DNA of 64,000 bases. Origin: Linepithema humile. Lineage: Eukaryota; Arthropoda; Insecta; Hymenoptera; Formicidae. Positions 12,501 to 25,786 of the stretch are shown piece after piece. Position numbers and translations under genes: made by a program. Positions within the stretch are counted from its first letter, which is position 1. Each line of letters opens with the position of its first letter. Where the stretch lies: positions 4,836,001 through 4,900,000 of the forward strand of contig NC_090133.1 of NCBI RefSeq assembly GCF_040581485.1, given 5' to 3'. The notes beneath the pieces were generated by a model. The model ran no database searches, was not told the DNA's origin, and was given only the letters and a program-made list of their open reading frames with translations.

Positions 12501-14546
12501 ATAGCCAACCTGTCGGTTGCAATTTGCACTCTATATATTCGACCGAGATTTGAAAAGTATTAATTTTCAAATACTTCGAAAAAGAACGTAATTTATGGTG
12601 TCTCGTATGTTATTACATTTACATATCTAACAATTTGAAGATTAACGAGAAGTTTATTAATATATGAGCGATTTGTAAAGTAGAGCATAATCAAAATCGT
12701 GTAATTGACATCTATATTTGCATCTTAAATGATTAACATCGAATTAAAGTCTTTAAAAATGAAATCACTTATTTCCATAACATTATGACAACATTACAGT
12801 CACGATGGATACTCGGCGAGGCTCTAATTTTTGTTCCCGCGAGTGATAACGGTGTAAATCGACATTTGGCGATCGCGGAACAAGTTCGCGGAACGCGAAC
12901 GAAACGAGCAGCGATGAATCTCACGGTTGGAGGTCCGAATTTTTGTCCCCCGACTTCGACTCGTTGCAGCGGCGAGCCGCGTCGGAGAATCGAACGGTAA
13001 CGTCGGCGGAGAGGACCGCTTCGCGGATACGGAGGCGCGGGCGTAACGGTGGTCAGATCGGCGGCAAGGGTTGGAAGAGGAGGGGGAAAAGACGCGTATC
13101 TTCTGAATCCGATCGTATACCGCCGGCACCGATGTTCCTCTTACCTTGCCGCGAGGCACACTCGAATCTATAAGCGCCGAGAGAGTTCTCTCGCTGAGTA
13201 TCGGGGTATAACGGTGATTGCACGAACTCACGATTTCCATATTTCACCGGCGAGTCAATGGTGTATCCAGTGTTTGATTTACGTAGTCCCGCGGCCGCGT
13301 GATCGATGAATCTTTTCCCCGGCGATTAAACGTAAATTACGCCGGCTACGAAATTCGTTATCGGCGTCCGACGATCGATTCCGCCGCGACGCGAGAATTA
13401 ATTTGCCCGACAATCCGACCTGCAGAAGAAGGGGAGAGAAAAAAAAATAAGAAAAGAAGATTGATTTAGTGAACCGGAAAACATTTGAGTATCACGAATT
13501 CGGTCTATTCGCCGGGTTAATTATAATAATTAGCCGCTCGAGGATTTTAATTACAAAGCTCCACAATCCTTTTTTTCGTTTGAAGGCAAGCTTTTTAGAT
13601 TGCTCGCTGGTCAGCTCGCTTCTTCTAGAATTTGCGTGTCAGCATTACCGACTGTCTACCGAAATCGTGACTAAACACATTTTAATCCTTTCGCGAAGAA
13701 GATAAATATATAGGTATCTCTCATCATTTGCTGAATACATAAGCCATTAATTGCAAATAATTATTTCAATTAAAATTGAACACCGATATATATTACGAAA
13801 AAGAGTCATTTATCATTTTCTGTCAAAAATTTAATTACCTTTAAATTTTCTGCCGCATATCTATTTAATAGAGAACCCTGTGTTTGAGGAGATCTTTTTT
13901 CCAGACTGCGACCCGCAGCGAACGAGGAGGAAAAATAGAGAAGAACGGCGTCGATTAGGCTCCGTAGGGTCTGCGAGTGTCACGGATTGAGATATAAAAC
14001 GGGATTGGTCGTGGCGAACCAGGTCGGGAGTTATCCGCGATAAATGGCCGAGCGTAATTCACGGACACCGCGGTTGCGACGAGAACGCGTGATTGATGAC
14101 GGAAACGTAAGCAGATACACGGCCGTTTCGCCGTAGACTTAATGGATTTTTCAGACGAGTCCCGCGCGCGGGAGGGAAGTAATTTATCGGGCGTCTTCCA
14201 AAGCCGGCGAATCGCTCCTCTTCGCGGAACAAATAGCCATTCGATTTTAGGTCCGGCCGGTGATTCCTCTCGCAGCGTGGGCGACCCGCGCTTCCTGCCG
14301 TCTCTGAAATACTACGCGAAACTTTTTCAGCCCGGCACACGCGATAGAGCTGATTGCGACGACGACGGCTCGTCCAAATTTGGTTTTCGACGTACTCGTA
14401 AATTCGCAGCGTTTACTCGTAAACTCTTAAGCGCCGCTACGCACGCTCGCGTGCTATTTATGTGGCGCACGATTAAAGGGATTCCGCTGATGTACAAAGT
14501 TAAGGCGGTGATTTTCATTTTTCATCATCACGTCCGCGAGCTAAAT

Positions 14547-14720
14547 GCTTTCAAGTCACGTGAAGGCTTCGCGGGCGACGATGACATAAAAAACTCTTTT
14601 TTAAAAATCGAGAGGTGACGCAATTCTTGTACATGAAACCGAACAATGCACTTTGTTCGTGATATTGTGATTAATTTACATACCACCCAAGACGCAAAGA
14701 TTAATATCCGAGCGCAAGGT
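14547..14720. repeat. Diverged tandem duplication, unit 1
   Basis: This stretch is repeated with divergence at 14774-14950, offset about 227 bases. Shared landmarks in order are GCTTTCRAGTCACGT, TTAAAAATCG, GCGAAACC/ATGAAACC with ACAATGCA, TCGTTCTTGATAT-like and TAATTTA-like blocks, then RATCCRAGCGC-like ends. Small indels separate the blocks. Neither copy keeps a reading frame, so this is non-coding duplication. Confidence 0.7.
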
Positions 14721-14773
14721 CTTGTTTTATTCTTCTTATATTGTTCTTTGCTAAGAAAGAAAAAAAAATGAAA

Positions 14774-14950
14774 GCTTTCGAGTCACGTAAAGAGCGCTCA
14801 ACTCAAGAGTTGCATTGAAAAGTCTCCCTTAAAAATCGCGAGATAATGCCGCTGCATGCGAAACCAGACAATGCATCTCGTTCTTGATATCATAATTTAT
14901 TTTCGCGCTACTCACAAGATATAAAGATCAAGATCCAAGCGCGATGATAT
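14774..14950. repeat. Diverged tandem duplication, unit 2
   Basis: Second copy of the 14547-14720 unit, in the same orientation, with the same order of landmark blocks. The roughly 50 bases between the units include an A-rich run (14755-14768). Confidence 0.7.
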
Positions 14951-16933
14951 CGCAAATCTAAAATCCCGGCGATCAATCGCGGCGCTGCGTAGAGCAGCAC
15001 TCACGCGAAATACCAGAGATTCGACGCGAGTACATTACCGCGCGATCGCGGCGGTATTCGCGAGGCGTCGGAAGGTGAGAAAATCGCCGCGAGGAAACGA
15101 CATTTGCGGGATGATTTGCGTAGCGCGACTCGTGCAAATTTCCTGGCATCCGGGTATATTTAACGCCGACACGCCGCAGCTGCAAAAGGGTGCGATGCAC
15201 ACGTCCGCCATCGAATAAACGATAATGTCATGCGTAAATTGTCGTTATTGAGAGTGCGTCGCGGCTTTATTACAGATAATTCCGCCTTTACGCGCGTCCT
15301 TCGTCTGATCTACAACGATCATCGTTGACGATGAAACTCTCGGCCTTGCACCTTCACCCGCCGCGCCGTAAGTGTTTCTCTTTCTTTATTGTCACTTTCC
15401 ATTGTAAAATTTCATGCGCGTTTTTCACGTCAAATTTATGTTTAGAATCAAAACATTAAGAATTAATTCAAAAGAATCTAAATTGTTGTTTTTTTTTTCA
15501 TTCCTGCCTTCAATAATTGTTCATTAATCAATTTTTACTTTTATTCTTTGAAAAACTATATTTAAAACATTTATCTTCTGATGCTTGTATTAATTTGTAA
15601 CCATTCTATATTTGTATACTACCTTCGAAAACTTGAAAAACATAAAACTTAAATAAACAGTTGCGAATTGTGGTTCATCACAGGATGTCCTTGAAACAGG
15701 TGATCTTTTTAATGATTCTGGCGGTAGAATAGAGTAAAAAAAGATTTATTAAACATGGTATTTATGGCGTTGTTTATTTGGATCGTATTTTTAGACTTCT
15801 CGGTCGCAGTATATACGCAATACTGAATGTAGTTTCATATTATTTTCATTATAATGATTCAAGCAGTCTATTCTACATTACATCTCCATCAAGGCTTATT
15901 CTTGTTACTTTGCGTTATATCCTTACGTAACGTCCTTGTTCCTTATTTTTATTATGGCATGTATATATTTTATGTATTAATAGTTCTCGAGGACACGCAA
16001 TCAATTCCTATTCTTTCGCAGCGAATATTATCGACGTGGATTCTCGTATCCGCTATTCGCACGTGACTCGATGGGAGAAAGTGTGCAGATAATGACACTC
16101 ACCGCCGCTCGCACGTGTAACACACGTCTGCACTTACGAAGCTCATCGACCGTTTGTTCTTTTTCTCCTTCTTCTTCTGCTCACCGAGTGTCAAGCGTGA
16201 CGGCTTAATTACCGAGACTGTTAAACAAATTATAAAGCGAGAGAAACCGCGACACAATAACTTTCACGCTCTTCCTGCTTAATACAAAACAAAATTAATT
16301 ACATGCTAACTACATTAATTTACTTTCCTCCGTATTTGCAATTCAATATTACAGTCAGAAAGTGTTTCAACAAAAATTTGCCATACGTTAATAGAAAAAA
16401 AAATATGTTTGTAAAAAATTATTTAAAAGAGATAACATCTCTTTATTACAAACTAGTGCGCATTCCGAAGTTAATGTCGTCGCGTTCGTGAAAATAAAAG
16501 AATCGCGTCTCTCGCCTTCGATTTCTTTCGTTGCGCCATTCGTTACGTCATGGATTCAGCGCTTCGCGGCGGTACGATTTAACGTGGTAATTAATTCCGA
16601 GCGAGGAAAGCACGAGAGTGTACACGTACGCCGACTTACGCTCTCGGCGCGACGCGGTGACGGAGAAAGTGAAAATAATTTCTTCATCGGAAGAACCCGT
16701 CGCCCCTTTCGCCTGCCAGCATCAGATAGCAACGACGCGGCGCGGCTAGTTAAACGTCGCGGCTGTCCACCGTGAGCGGAGGACCTTCGTCGGCTCTCTT
16801 CATTAGCGCCGACGGCAAGTTCAAGGCCGGCACGTACCGAACCAAGACCGCGACAGACGAAGAGGGGGGGAAAGATGGTGTTTGTTGAATCTCGGGTGCT
16901 CTTCCATTTTAGTCACCATTATCATAGTCGTCG

Positions 16934-16993
16934 TCATCATCATTATCGCCATCATCATCATCATCATTATCATCATCATCATCATCATCATCT
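16934..16993. repeat. Imperfect (CAT/ATC)n trinucleotide tract
   Basis: About 60 bases of CAT repeats with a few interruptions. Read in one + strand frame it gives a run of histidines within a 177-codon open frame starting at 16875. The sequence on either side looks non-coding, so it is annotated as a microsatellite rather than a His-rich protein. Confidence 0.9.
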
Positions 16994-18180
16994 CGAAAAT
17001 CCCGGGGCTTCCACGAGTCTAGTCGTCACCCATTTACGCACGCCAATCACGTGTGAGAACCAAGCCCGTGGTCCACCGCGGAAGGGAAATCTCCTGACCC
17101 GCGAGAGACTTCTCTCCCGGGGCAGAACCGCCGGAGAACCCATCGTAAATCATGCACACGGACGTTTCCCCGCTTCTCGTCACTGCGCGCCGCTGCCCGC
17201 CGATCAGGTGCAATCACGCCGTCGCGCGGTTAGAAACCCTTTTGATCTCACACGGCACTTATGTCGCCGATCTTTGTTCGTCGATCTGCGAAATTATATA
17301 TCGCCGGGACGATCTGACGTTTCGACCGTTTTTGAGACAATGCGAGACACGTCAATTTTCCAAATTTCCTCATTATTGCCTAAGCGTCCGAGCAGACTCG
17401 TACTTTGATACTTTGATATTTTTAGAAACGCTGATAGCAAAAACGCTCGGAAAAATCATATTTGAAATGAGATTCAACGCTATCGTATTTTTCACGATAC
17501 AAAATTTGTTATTTATGACACTGCTATTAAAATTTACATTTGAAATTAAGTGACTTGTAAGTTTTCTTACATCGTGTGTGATTATATAAGATAATGATCT
17601 TAAAATAAAGTCAAGGATATAAAGTCTAATTAGAAAGCCACATGTAAAATAGCGAAATTATGCAATGTTCGTGCTTCGAGCCTCGTCATCTCTCTACATT
17701 ATGCGTTCGGACGCGTTACGCTTTTTGCATATGTAAATCGGGCACGGGGCGAGTGTCGTGATTGTCGCGGAAGGAATCAATCAGCGTATTGTAATAAACG
17801 TGATCCGTGTAACTCAATAAGCCCGGCCAGCGTTGATTGAGTAGTAACCCGGAGACATTTATTAGACCGGCGCTTTGCATAAACGCATTTTTTTCTTCCG
17901 CGGGAACGGGCAGCGCGCCGCGTCCGAGGGTGCGCATCTTAACGACCCGCCTTTGCTGCCCCATCATCATGCTATGCAATAACTCTCCTCTTAGTAGCGC
18001 GTATGGCGGCATGTCCAATGTGGAGCACCGGTCCGCCCGTCCATCCCTCATCAACTAGATCCACGGCACGTAGGCCGACTTTAAGGCTCAATTATTTATG
18101 TAGCCGTGAGTGAGTGCCGCTGATTCGCCCATGCGATGATTACGCCAATCATAATAGGACTGCGCTCCGACGAGGGAGAA

Positions 18181-18220
18181 GAAGAGAGAGAGATAGAGAG
18201 AGAGAGAGAGAAGGAGAGAG
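18181..18220. repeat. Imperfect (GA)n microsatellite
   Basis: GA repeats interrupted by single T and G bases. Confidence 0.95.
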
Positions 18221-19454
18221 TCTACATTGTGATTGAACCCCGCCACGCGGGACCGGAGCTAACTACCCGCGGAAATCAAGCAAAATAGAAACAAGACCAA
18301 TCCTCAATCACGTGTAATTGTACTCTGTCTGTTCTGCGCTCTACACCGCCACATATACTCCACTTTGATACTTATATTTAGTGGCGCACAATTTTCTCCC
18401 GCGGTAACTGCGCCTCCTGCATGTCTGTTATACGCTCGGCCGCAGTAGCCTCCTCCCTCGTTATTTTCTTTATTTATAGTCATATTCGCTGAAACGCCGC
18501 GTATCATCTCAACGCCGCACGGGGCCCTGCGTAAAGCCCGAGACGAGATTTCTAACGTAAACACGCTTATCCACCAAATCGATCGTAAAATATCCTGTTA
18601 TTATCGGGGTATGCTACCGTCCGTGACGCCAATCGTCGACGCGTGATCACGGATCTACACTCTACTAAGACCGTAAACATTTACTCCGTAAATATTTGTA
18701 ACAACCTAGAAACGATGGCGAACCAACAACATCGGCAGAAGCTTTTAGCGTATTTGACTGCAACAAAAATTTTAAAAGCGATTTTGTTACTTTGCACAAG
18801 TATTTTAGGGGTCACAAAGCTTTGTTTCTCTTGAATATTGTAGTTTTATGTAGCGCAATTCTAATTTCACTCAAATGCGAAAGATACCTCGAAAAATTTC
18901 AGCAAGTAGAGTTACGTCATATTTTACATTTAACGAGAAATTTATGCACATATAAGACTTTTTTTTTCCAAAGTGCTAATATAAACATATTTCATCTTCT
19001 GTACATTCGGCACCGAATGATACATCACCCGATGTGAAAAGATTGAACACAATGTCAATAAACGAACAGCCGCATTTAGCGCGAAACGTGTGATGAGCAC
19101 ACACGAGGACGAAGTCCATATTCATATGTCTTATCCACTTAGCACCGCATTGGGCGCTAAAGCGTTATCGAGGACAACTCGGGGAGCCTCACCCTCGCGT
19201 CCCGGTGGCCTCGCGCGATCGTCGGTGTTCGCGCCAAGTATAGCATTGTCCGTGGACCAAGTCGACCGTGGCAGGATCAAGTGAAGCGGCGGCGGGCGTC
19301 GGCGGTAGCGCGCTGTTGCAGGTTTTTGGTGGGGGACCTTGACCGAGTGACGTTCACCAGCGGCAGCGGCGTGCAATCGCGCGGGCAGGTAGGGGAGAGA
19401 TAGGTAGGTAGGAAGAAGTGAGTCTCTGGAGGAAGAAGGAGGACGGACTGAAAG

Positions 19455-19713
19455 GGAGAGAGAGAGACGGAGAGTTTGCAGAAGCTACAGCCAACGCGTT
19501 GGTCACTCGCGCTGGCTGAACACGGTTGGCGATGGCACTGATACACTTGTGCGAGGTATCGAATACCTGACACCGTGTATCTTTCATCATCAGTCAATAT
19601 CAATCGGCATCAATTTTTTGGCTAAACTATTAATCAGGCGGGAATATCGTAAAGCGACCGAGTCATCGAACCGTGCCGAGCGCGGTATCAAAAGTGTAAT
19701 GTTACAATACGTA
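19455..19713. repeat. About 270-bp diverged tandem duplication, unit 1
   Basis: The core at 19551-19620 aligns without gaps to 19825-19894 at 63 of 70 positions, and all seven differences are transitions. The similarity extends outward more weakly on both sides, ending near GTTACAATAC at about 19711. The offset is 274 bases. The outer limits are estimated by eye. Confidence 0.8.
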
Positions 19714-19737
19714 TTATAACGGGTAAGAAGAGAAAGA

Positions 19738-20001
19738 CAAAAAGCTTGCAAAAACAACGGCAGATAATGCGAGCGATCGGTATCTATTGAATCTTGCCGC
19801 TGGTGATCGTACTGATATAATTGCGCGAGGCATCGAATACTTGACACCGCGTATCTTTCATCATTAGTCAATATCAGTCGACATCAATCTTTTGAACGAA
19901 GCGGCAATCAAACGGGGGTATAAATTATCGCGAAATTATCGAATTCTCTTGAACCGTTTTGAGGATGGTATCGAGTGTAATTTACAATACAAGTGTCAAG
20001 T
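19738..20001. repeat. About 270-bp diverged tandem duplication, unit 2
   Basis: Second unit, with its core at 19825-19894. It ends in a block resembling the end of unit 1 (GAGTGTAATTTACAATAC against AAAGTGTAATGTTACAATAC). Both units lie about 1 kb upstream of the CG-rich promoter-like block near 21 kb. Confidence 0.8.
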
Positions 20002-20939
20002 ATTTATTTGTAGACATATATTTGTATCGATACGGAATAGCATATACATCACTCTTGACAGTACCAGTTAAAAATCTTTCTGATTAAGTTGCCAGTTCTA
20101 ACTGGTTCTTTTTTAATATTAAGATTATTTGAAAACATTAACCTCAACATATACTGATACGTCAAAATTAATGTACAATAAAATAATATTTTTAGTGTGA
20201 TTGACGATGCAAAACCAATTTTAACGCACTCAGAAATCCCTTTAAACTTTAAATATTAAAAAAAATTTTGGATCAGTTTTTGTTACATTTATAATAAAAA
20301 ATTTCTATTTTCTAATACAGTTTGCAGACGATTAAAACAAGATTTTAAACTAGAAATTGACGTTTCTCCCACATTTTAATTAGAAATTCAAAAAATAAAT
20401 AAAAAATATTTAAACGCATTAAATAAAAAAGATATAATAATGTAATAAATATATAATAAAATTAACAATTAGTTTATTTTTAAAGAAATTCAATCAAATG
20501 AAATCATTAGGACCAATATAAACCGGCAAGCACAAACATATTCGTGCAATAATATATTCTAAAACCCTTATATCTTCAAAAAAATCATAATAAGGATTAA
20601 AACACTTTCCGAGATTCAATATAAAAAAAAGCATGCACAAACTCGTGCCAGCTGGTGATGATTTAAATCTGCATTTAATTAAAGAAATACTCATTAGTGT
20701 ATGTAAAACTAGATTTCTAAGTGTATTGAGTTAATTTCGCACCCTCAACCACGCTCTCATTTGGATTTTGGTACGCTTTGATTAGATATCGAGATAATTT
20801 TTACTTTGTTCGTCGAATTATCCAAAGCGGCAACACTTAGGGCACTTATTAGCGCTTCCACCCTAAGGATGCGTTCGGGGCCCGTCGCTATTTACCTACC
20901 AACCACCAGTCGCGCTTCCCTGGCGTGTGTACACCTTGA

Positions 20940-21784
20940 AATCGCTCCGTGTACGTCTGTACCGTGTTCGTCCGTCCATCCGTGCCTACTCTCCTGCCTG
21001 TCTCTGTCGGTGCTTGGGTCCGGTACCGCCGGTGGGATAGGACGGAGTTGCCGCGGTGGAAGGAGTAGTAAGCGGCCTACGCAGTTTCAACCTGGGTCCC
21101 AGCTTTTATTAGTTCTTCAGCGCTCGGCGGAGAACGAACGGAGAGAGAAACGAGCGGCGTGTGTGCGTGGTGTGGCGGCGGTGGTTTGCGCGTCTGCAAC
21201 CCTCCCCCTGTGGTCCAGACCCCCCCTTGTCAACTGGGTTAATTCATCCCGAGACGGCGAAGAGACGCGCGAATTTTTCACGAGGAACCGCGCGAGGTAC
21301 GAATATCAGTGTTATCGGCGACGCGGTATCGATAAGAGTCGAACGGAAGTCAAACACGGATTGCCTTCCGCGCCAAGTATCGCATAACATCGAGTGACTC
21401 CGGAATATCCAACAGTGCGAGACAGTTTGACAGATCGGGTTGCTCATCCGGTCTCGAGTGTCCGGCCTTGGGAGTTACGTCTTAAATGTCAAATAATAAC
21501 GACGACAAGTGCCGGAAATCCGCGGCAGAAAAAAGGGGACCACAACAGTCGCCGATCGGTGTTAAGCGGTGGTGTTAGTCGCGCGGATTCGCGGTCGGGT
21601 GATAGTGACAGTTGGCGAACGTGAGAGTGTACCGCGACGTGTCTCTCGCCGGAAAAGAGACAGAGTCCTCTCGCACCTTCTCGCCGCTCTTCTGGTCCCG
21701 CTCGGGAAACCGATCGTACCTGAAGAGGCGTATCCTTAGCGCACCGGATATCTAAGTGATCGGAATGCTACTGTGTCAGTGAAG
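20940..21784 (+). promoter_or_regulatory. Putative promoter and 5' UTR exon of the + strand gene
   Basis: A sharp change from AT-rich DNA (20000-20800) gives about 850 bases of CG-rich sequence with many short ATG-to-stop frames and no convincing long coding frame. It ends in AGTGAAG followed by a donor-like GTAAAT (GT at 21785). An acceptor-like TTATTAGTTCTTCAG ends at 21120, so the exon could be 21121-21784. An Initiator-like TCAGTG occurs at about 21306; no convincing TATA box was seen. Compositional islands like this, with a donor at the end, are typical of insect 5' UTR exons. Splicing to the start-codon exon at 29747 would remove about 8 kb. This is inference from composition and weak signals, and no transcript evidence is available. 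Confidence 0.33.
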
Positions 21785-22964
21785 GTAAATCAAATAACGA
21801 TAGGAGCGAAGTGACATCGATACGAAAATTGACAAGACAACGACAACGACGACGACGACAATAACGACAAGGATGACATTGCCATAAGTCAATTCGCGGG
21901 ATCGAATCGGCAGATACGCTCAGCTCGATTACACCGCGAGTCGCCGCGCTAATCGAAAGGGAAACGGTAGAACGTCTTCGGTAGATCGGAGTAGGGTAGG
22001 TTCTGCCGTGTGCTCTTGCGCGGAGCCGAATAGATTATAGAGAACCCTACGCGCGCGCGCGAGAGCGCGAGTTATTTCGCGCGCAGATTGGATCTGCCGG
22101 CCGCTCCGCTTAGCCGGTCGGACGCCCCGGCAAACCAGAAATCCAGCGGAAGGGTAATATCCCATTAACTGAAAGATCAATTAACTCGCGTTAACGGACA
22201 CTTTAATCACTGGTGTGCAGCTAGGCGTTCTCGCGCGGTGTGCGCCCGCGAATCTAGCCGTTTAATCTGCCCGTGCCGAGATCAAGTCGACCGATCATAT
22301 GCGAGCCCCCTCGCTCGCTCGCAATAGGGGAGCGATCGCGATACGATGCGGGACGGAGCAGGATATCGGAATGTATACGCGTATTATTCATTGATGCGGC
22401 TACATTAACGACGCGCCGACGTTTGAGTCGACGTGCGAATTGTCGACGCGCGAATAAACATTTATGGAAATGTCCACTTCTGACACTCCATGCGAGTCTG
22501 TCCTCAAGAATATCTTTCTCGATTAGTCGAGTCTCCCGAATTAATACGAGCGATTTACGATCGCGTATTACATAATAAGTCGAGTTAACGCGCCTCTAAA
22601 TCATCGGATCTGTCGCGCGCTTGTCGGATGAGTTTTTTAATAAGTCACAACAACATTATAAAAGTTGTTTCTTATAATTCCCGTATCAATTGCTGATGAC
22701 AGCTAGTTTGATGGTTTGTTTTTCGAGAGACTTTGATGGAAAGCCTTATGAAGAAAAATTATAAAATTGTAAAGCAGACTTCAAACATATAATATTTATA
22801 ATATTTCGTTTATTAATTAATTTCCGATTCTAATCAATTCTGATTAATTCCGTTATATCTTCGTTAAATCTAACAGGATCGCGCATTTCATTGGAATAAA
22901 CATATTATTCAAGTATCGAAAATATATTTTTCATTTCACATTGCAAATATTGGAATCTTATCAA

Positions 22965-23008
22965 ATATATACATATATAAACATATATACATATATATAC
23001 ATATATTT
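22965..23008. repeat. TA/CATA-rich microsatellite
   Basis: Alternating purine-pyrimidine tract of TATA and ACATATA units inside a longer AT-rich block. Open TATA-like strings here are compositional and are not proposed as promoters. Confidence 0.9.
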
Positions 23009-25595
23009 ATAAACTTTTAAAGATAATTATCAAAAACTTTGTAAAATTAACAAACAAAAATTTCTATTTCTATTCAAGTTAATAAAAATCTAAAATATAA
23101 TTCATTATAATTTTGGTATATTTAAAAAAATATAATCAGATAGAGTTCATCTCATTTCAGTAGTTCAAAAGTAGTTTAAGTAGTTCAATGATCAGACAAT
23201 TCGAATCTTTCTATCTTCAGTGTTGCAATTGCAAGAATAAGTTTGTCTCAAAACTTACTTTTACTTAAAAATAATATTATGACGTCCCATTGCAAGAATC
23301 GTTCGCCCTAAATCGACTTGATGTATAGAACCTTGATTGCTCCTTTTTCCGTATTTTCTTCGCGCCGTTTTGTTTCGCCTGTCCGCACTCGCGAGATGAA
23401 GATCGCGCCCATCAGCCCGAGGTGCAAAATCCCCTCTCGCTGAATCTCCGATACGGTTTTATCGCGGCGGTTTCAACGTCCGGCGGGCGGATAGAGACGC
23501 GCAGCTGTGAATAAAGAAGACGAATACGCGAGACGTGGTGCAACGATAAGGAACGGGGAGAACTTTCGGCCTTGACGTGTACGAAGTGTGTCAGTGTTAC
23601 TCGCGCGCGAGCGGGAAGGAGACGGGAGAAACGCTTTCGATGGGAGAATCGTCCGCTGCAGGATCCATTCACCATAATGCATCCGCGTAACGTGACCCTT
23701 CGCGAGGCGTCCAGATTTCTCTTGCTGCCCCAGGGATAAGCGATGGCCGCCGCTTCGCATAATCAGGCGACGTGGAAGGTGCGCGCGGAACGTAACAGCG
23801 CGTGTGCAAATAAAGTGATCGCACCGGTTTTTTGCGCGAATGTCGCAATAGCGACTTGTGATTTCCATTTCTGGTATTTGCGTCAGACTTGTCGTGTGCA
23901 TTACCGTCTCCAGCGCGTTCTATTAGTTTTGAGTTATGTTTCCGTGTCAACTAGAATGCTATTATAACGGTTCGCTTAGACTATAGAAATCGAACATAAA
24001 TAAACGACGTAAACTGATTTTTATCGATTCGATTATTATCCAATGATGAACTTGAAAAGTTTTGTATTGAATTTCAAAAGAGTTTAGAAAATTAAAGCAA
24101 CATTTTAGTGAATTATTCCAAAACCATTTTTTCTAAACCATAATATTATTGAATCGTTTTAACAGTCTAAACAATATAATAATGTCCGACATTAATGGAT
24201 TTAATCTTGAAATTTTAATCCTTCTATGAATACATAATGACAATAGTTTATATAATTCTATCTACTTTTCCAAATAAGAAACGTAATCATTAATCATCAA
24301 AGTTTTGAATAATGCTGGCAGTAAAATACTGTGGAATATTGGAAGCTTGTAACAGCAATATATCTTGATAACATCAGCGTATGAAAGCAAAATATTTAAC
24401 ACGGACATATTTCAAAAAATTATCTTTAACATCTGATGCCGGAAATCACGTGGCAGCGATCAGCGTGTACGAAATGCCTTAAACACGAGTTCGAGTGAAA
24501 GCGTGAAAATATGGAGCAACTAAAAAGTCGCGACGGGTTCCAAGCAGGCCGGGGAGGAAACGGCATCGGGACGAACGACCTGGAGAATTCCGAAGTGCCT
24601 GCAAGCGCCGAAGATACCATCTGCCGGCAAATTGTGTCGAGTGTAAACGCGGGGATTCATCCCGAGCAGAGTGCTTGTAAGCCGTTAGAGATAAAGCTCT
24701 CATAGGAATCTACGTGTAACGTCGCGGGAAGGGCACAGCATCGAAGCAGGAATTTTATAAGTGAAGCCGCTGCTCACACACTCGCGCGCGCTAGGATCCT
24801 CCCGGCTTTTACACGAGCGCGCGGCGCGATTCCTCTCGTTGCGCGCGCGGCGATCTAAATTAAAATCTTTCCTCGGCACCGCGTCGATTCTCCGACTGCG
24901 CGGCGTAACGGGTGACGGCTAGGGAACGAAAGGCAAGTCTTGCGTTTGCGAGAGCGTTGAGAAAAATAAGCGACAGGCTTGCACACGGAAACGCCGCGAT
25001 GCTCGTAACGTCCAGTCAAGATGGGCGTATATTTTTTTCGATCGTACCGTACGGCACAAATTTATTGGACAGTCTGGCAGTATTAACCGTAAAATGCATC
25101 GCTTCGCCAGTGAAAAAGTAATGAGATAAAAACGATTCTCATCAACTTGTTTTCGCGAACAAGCACCCTCGATAAACGGCTTAACGAGAGGCCGACGTTT
25201 TAATTTTTCAGTGTTTAAAATCTTAAGAAAAATAATCATTTTTAATTATTGAAAGTGATAATAAAATTTTGTATTAATTTGAAAAATCTATCAAAAGTTA
25301 ATTATTAAACATTATAAACAATTAATATTAATATACAAACAAACTTCAAAAGTAAAAGTTGCAATTATATAGCCCGAAAAATTAAAAAAAAACTCAAATA
25401 TGCAAATTTGTATCGGTAATAATTTAATTGTTAAAATGTATCTATTTATTAATTTATTACTAAAAGTAGAAATAAGATTACTTTATGTCTTGATATAAAA
25501 ATTTTGCTCCAAGATCTGTGCAAAAAAAAGATCTCGTGTATAAAACGCGGTCGAGAAATCTTCTACACTTCAGGCCTATCATTAATCTACTGAAA

Positions 25596-25786
25596 TTACG
25601 TAGTGCTCTTCTGGAGCACCATGTATAAACCGCCTATGATAGGCGCTCCATTTGGATTCCCCCGTGCTCTATAATCCAGCATCAGCTTTCTAATAGCGGT
25701 CGCGGATTGCGATCTGCGATTGCGGGACGCGAGCCTTCGCACCTCCGAGGGCTCGGCCAGGCCCTTCGCATCCGGACGGACGCTAC
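25596..25786 (-). CDS. Candidate 3'-terminal coding exon of an unidentified minus-strand gene
   Basis: On the minus strand an acceptor-like ATCGTAG is followed by 62 codons and TAA (complement of 25596-25598). Codon use in the first two thirds is coding-like, with G or C in most third positions and many G-first codons. The peptide contains RRLASRNRRSQSATAIRK and then a hydrophobic stretch, APIIGGLYMVLQKSTT, at the C terminus. Two AATAAA signals (complement at 25445-25450 and 25453-25458) lie about 140 bases past the stop, as expected for a short 3' UTR. The dibasic RR sites would fit a secreted precursor but equally any basic protein; no family is recognised. The acceptor lacks a good pyrimidine tract, no upstream exon was found, and an overlapping + strand frame is also open, so this could be chance. 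Confidence 0.27.

Larger units (their letters stand above)
5098..20939. other. Non-coding DNA with microsatellites and diverged duplications
   Basis: No convincing coding exon was found in these 15.8 kb. The longer open frames are Arg/Ser-rich translations of CG-rich DNA, or microsatellites read as protein. What it does contain is listed separately: GA and CT microsatellites, a CAT-rich tract, a repeat pair at 7.8 and 9.5 kb, and diverged tandem duplications at 14.5 and 19.5 kb. AT-rich blocks lie near 9.9-10.2, 12.0-12.8, 15.4-15.8 and 20.0-20.7 kb. Confidence 0.55.

Noticed and set aside
16875..17408. A 177-codon + strand frame with a histidine-rich stretch.
   Set aside because: The histidines come from an imperfect CAT microsatellite. 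The rest is composition-driven Arg/Ser-rich sequence with no domain and no splice support.
20806..21387. A 193-codon + strand frame across the promoter-like island.
   Set aside because: It begins with a TTG codon, has no recognisable domain, and lies in CG-rich DNA better explained as 5' UTR.
24511..24705. A 64-codon + strand frame with a good ATG context (GTGAAAATATGG).
   Set aside because: Codon use is only moderately coding-like. The donor-like GTAAGC inside it would create a stop when joined to 41588, and no partner exon was found.
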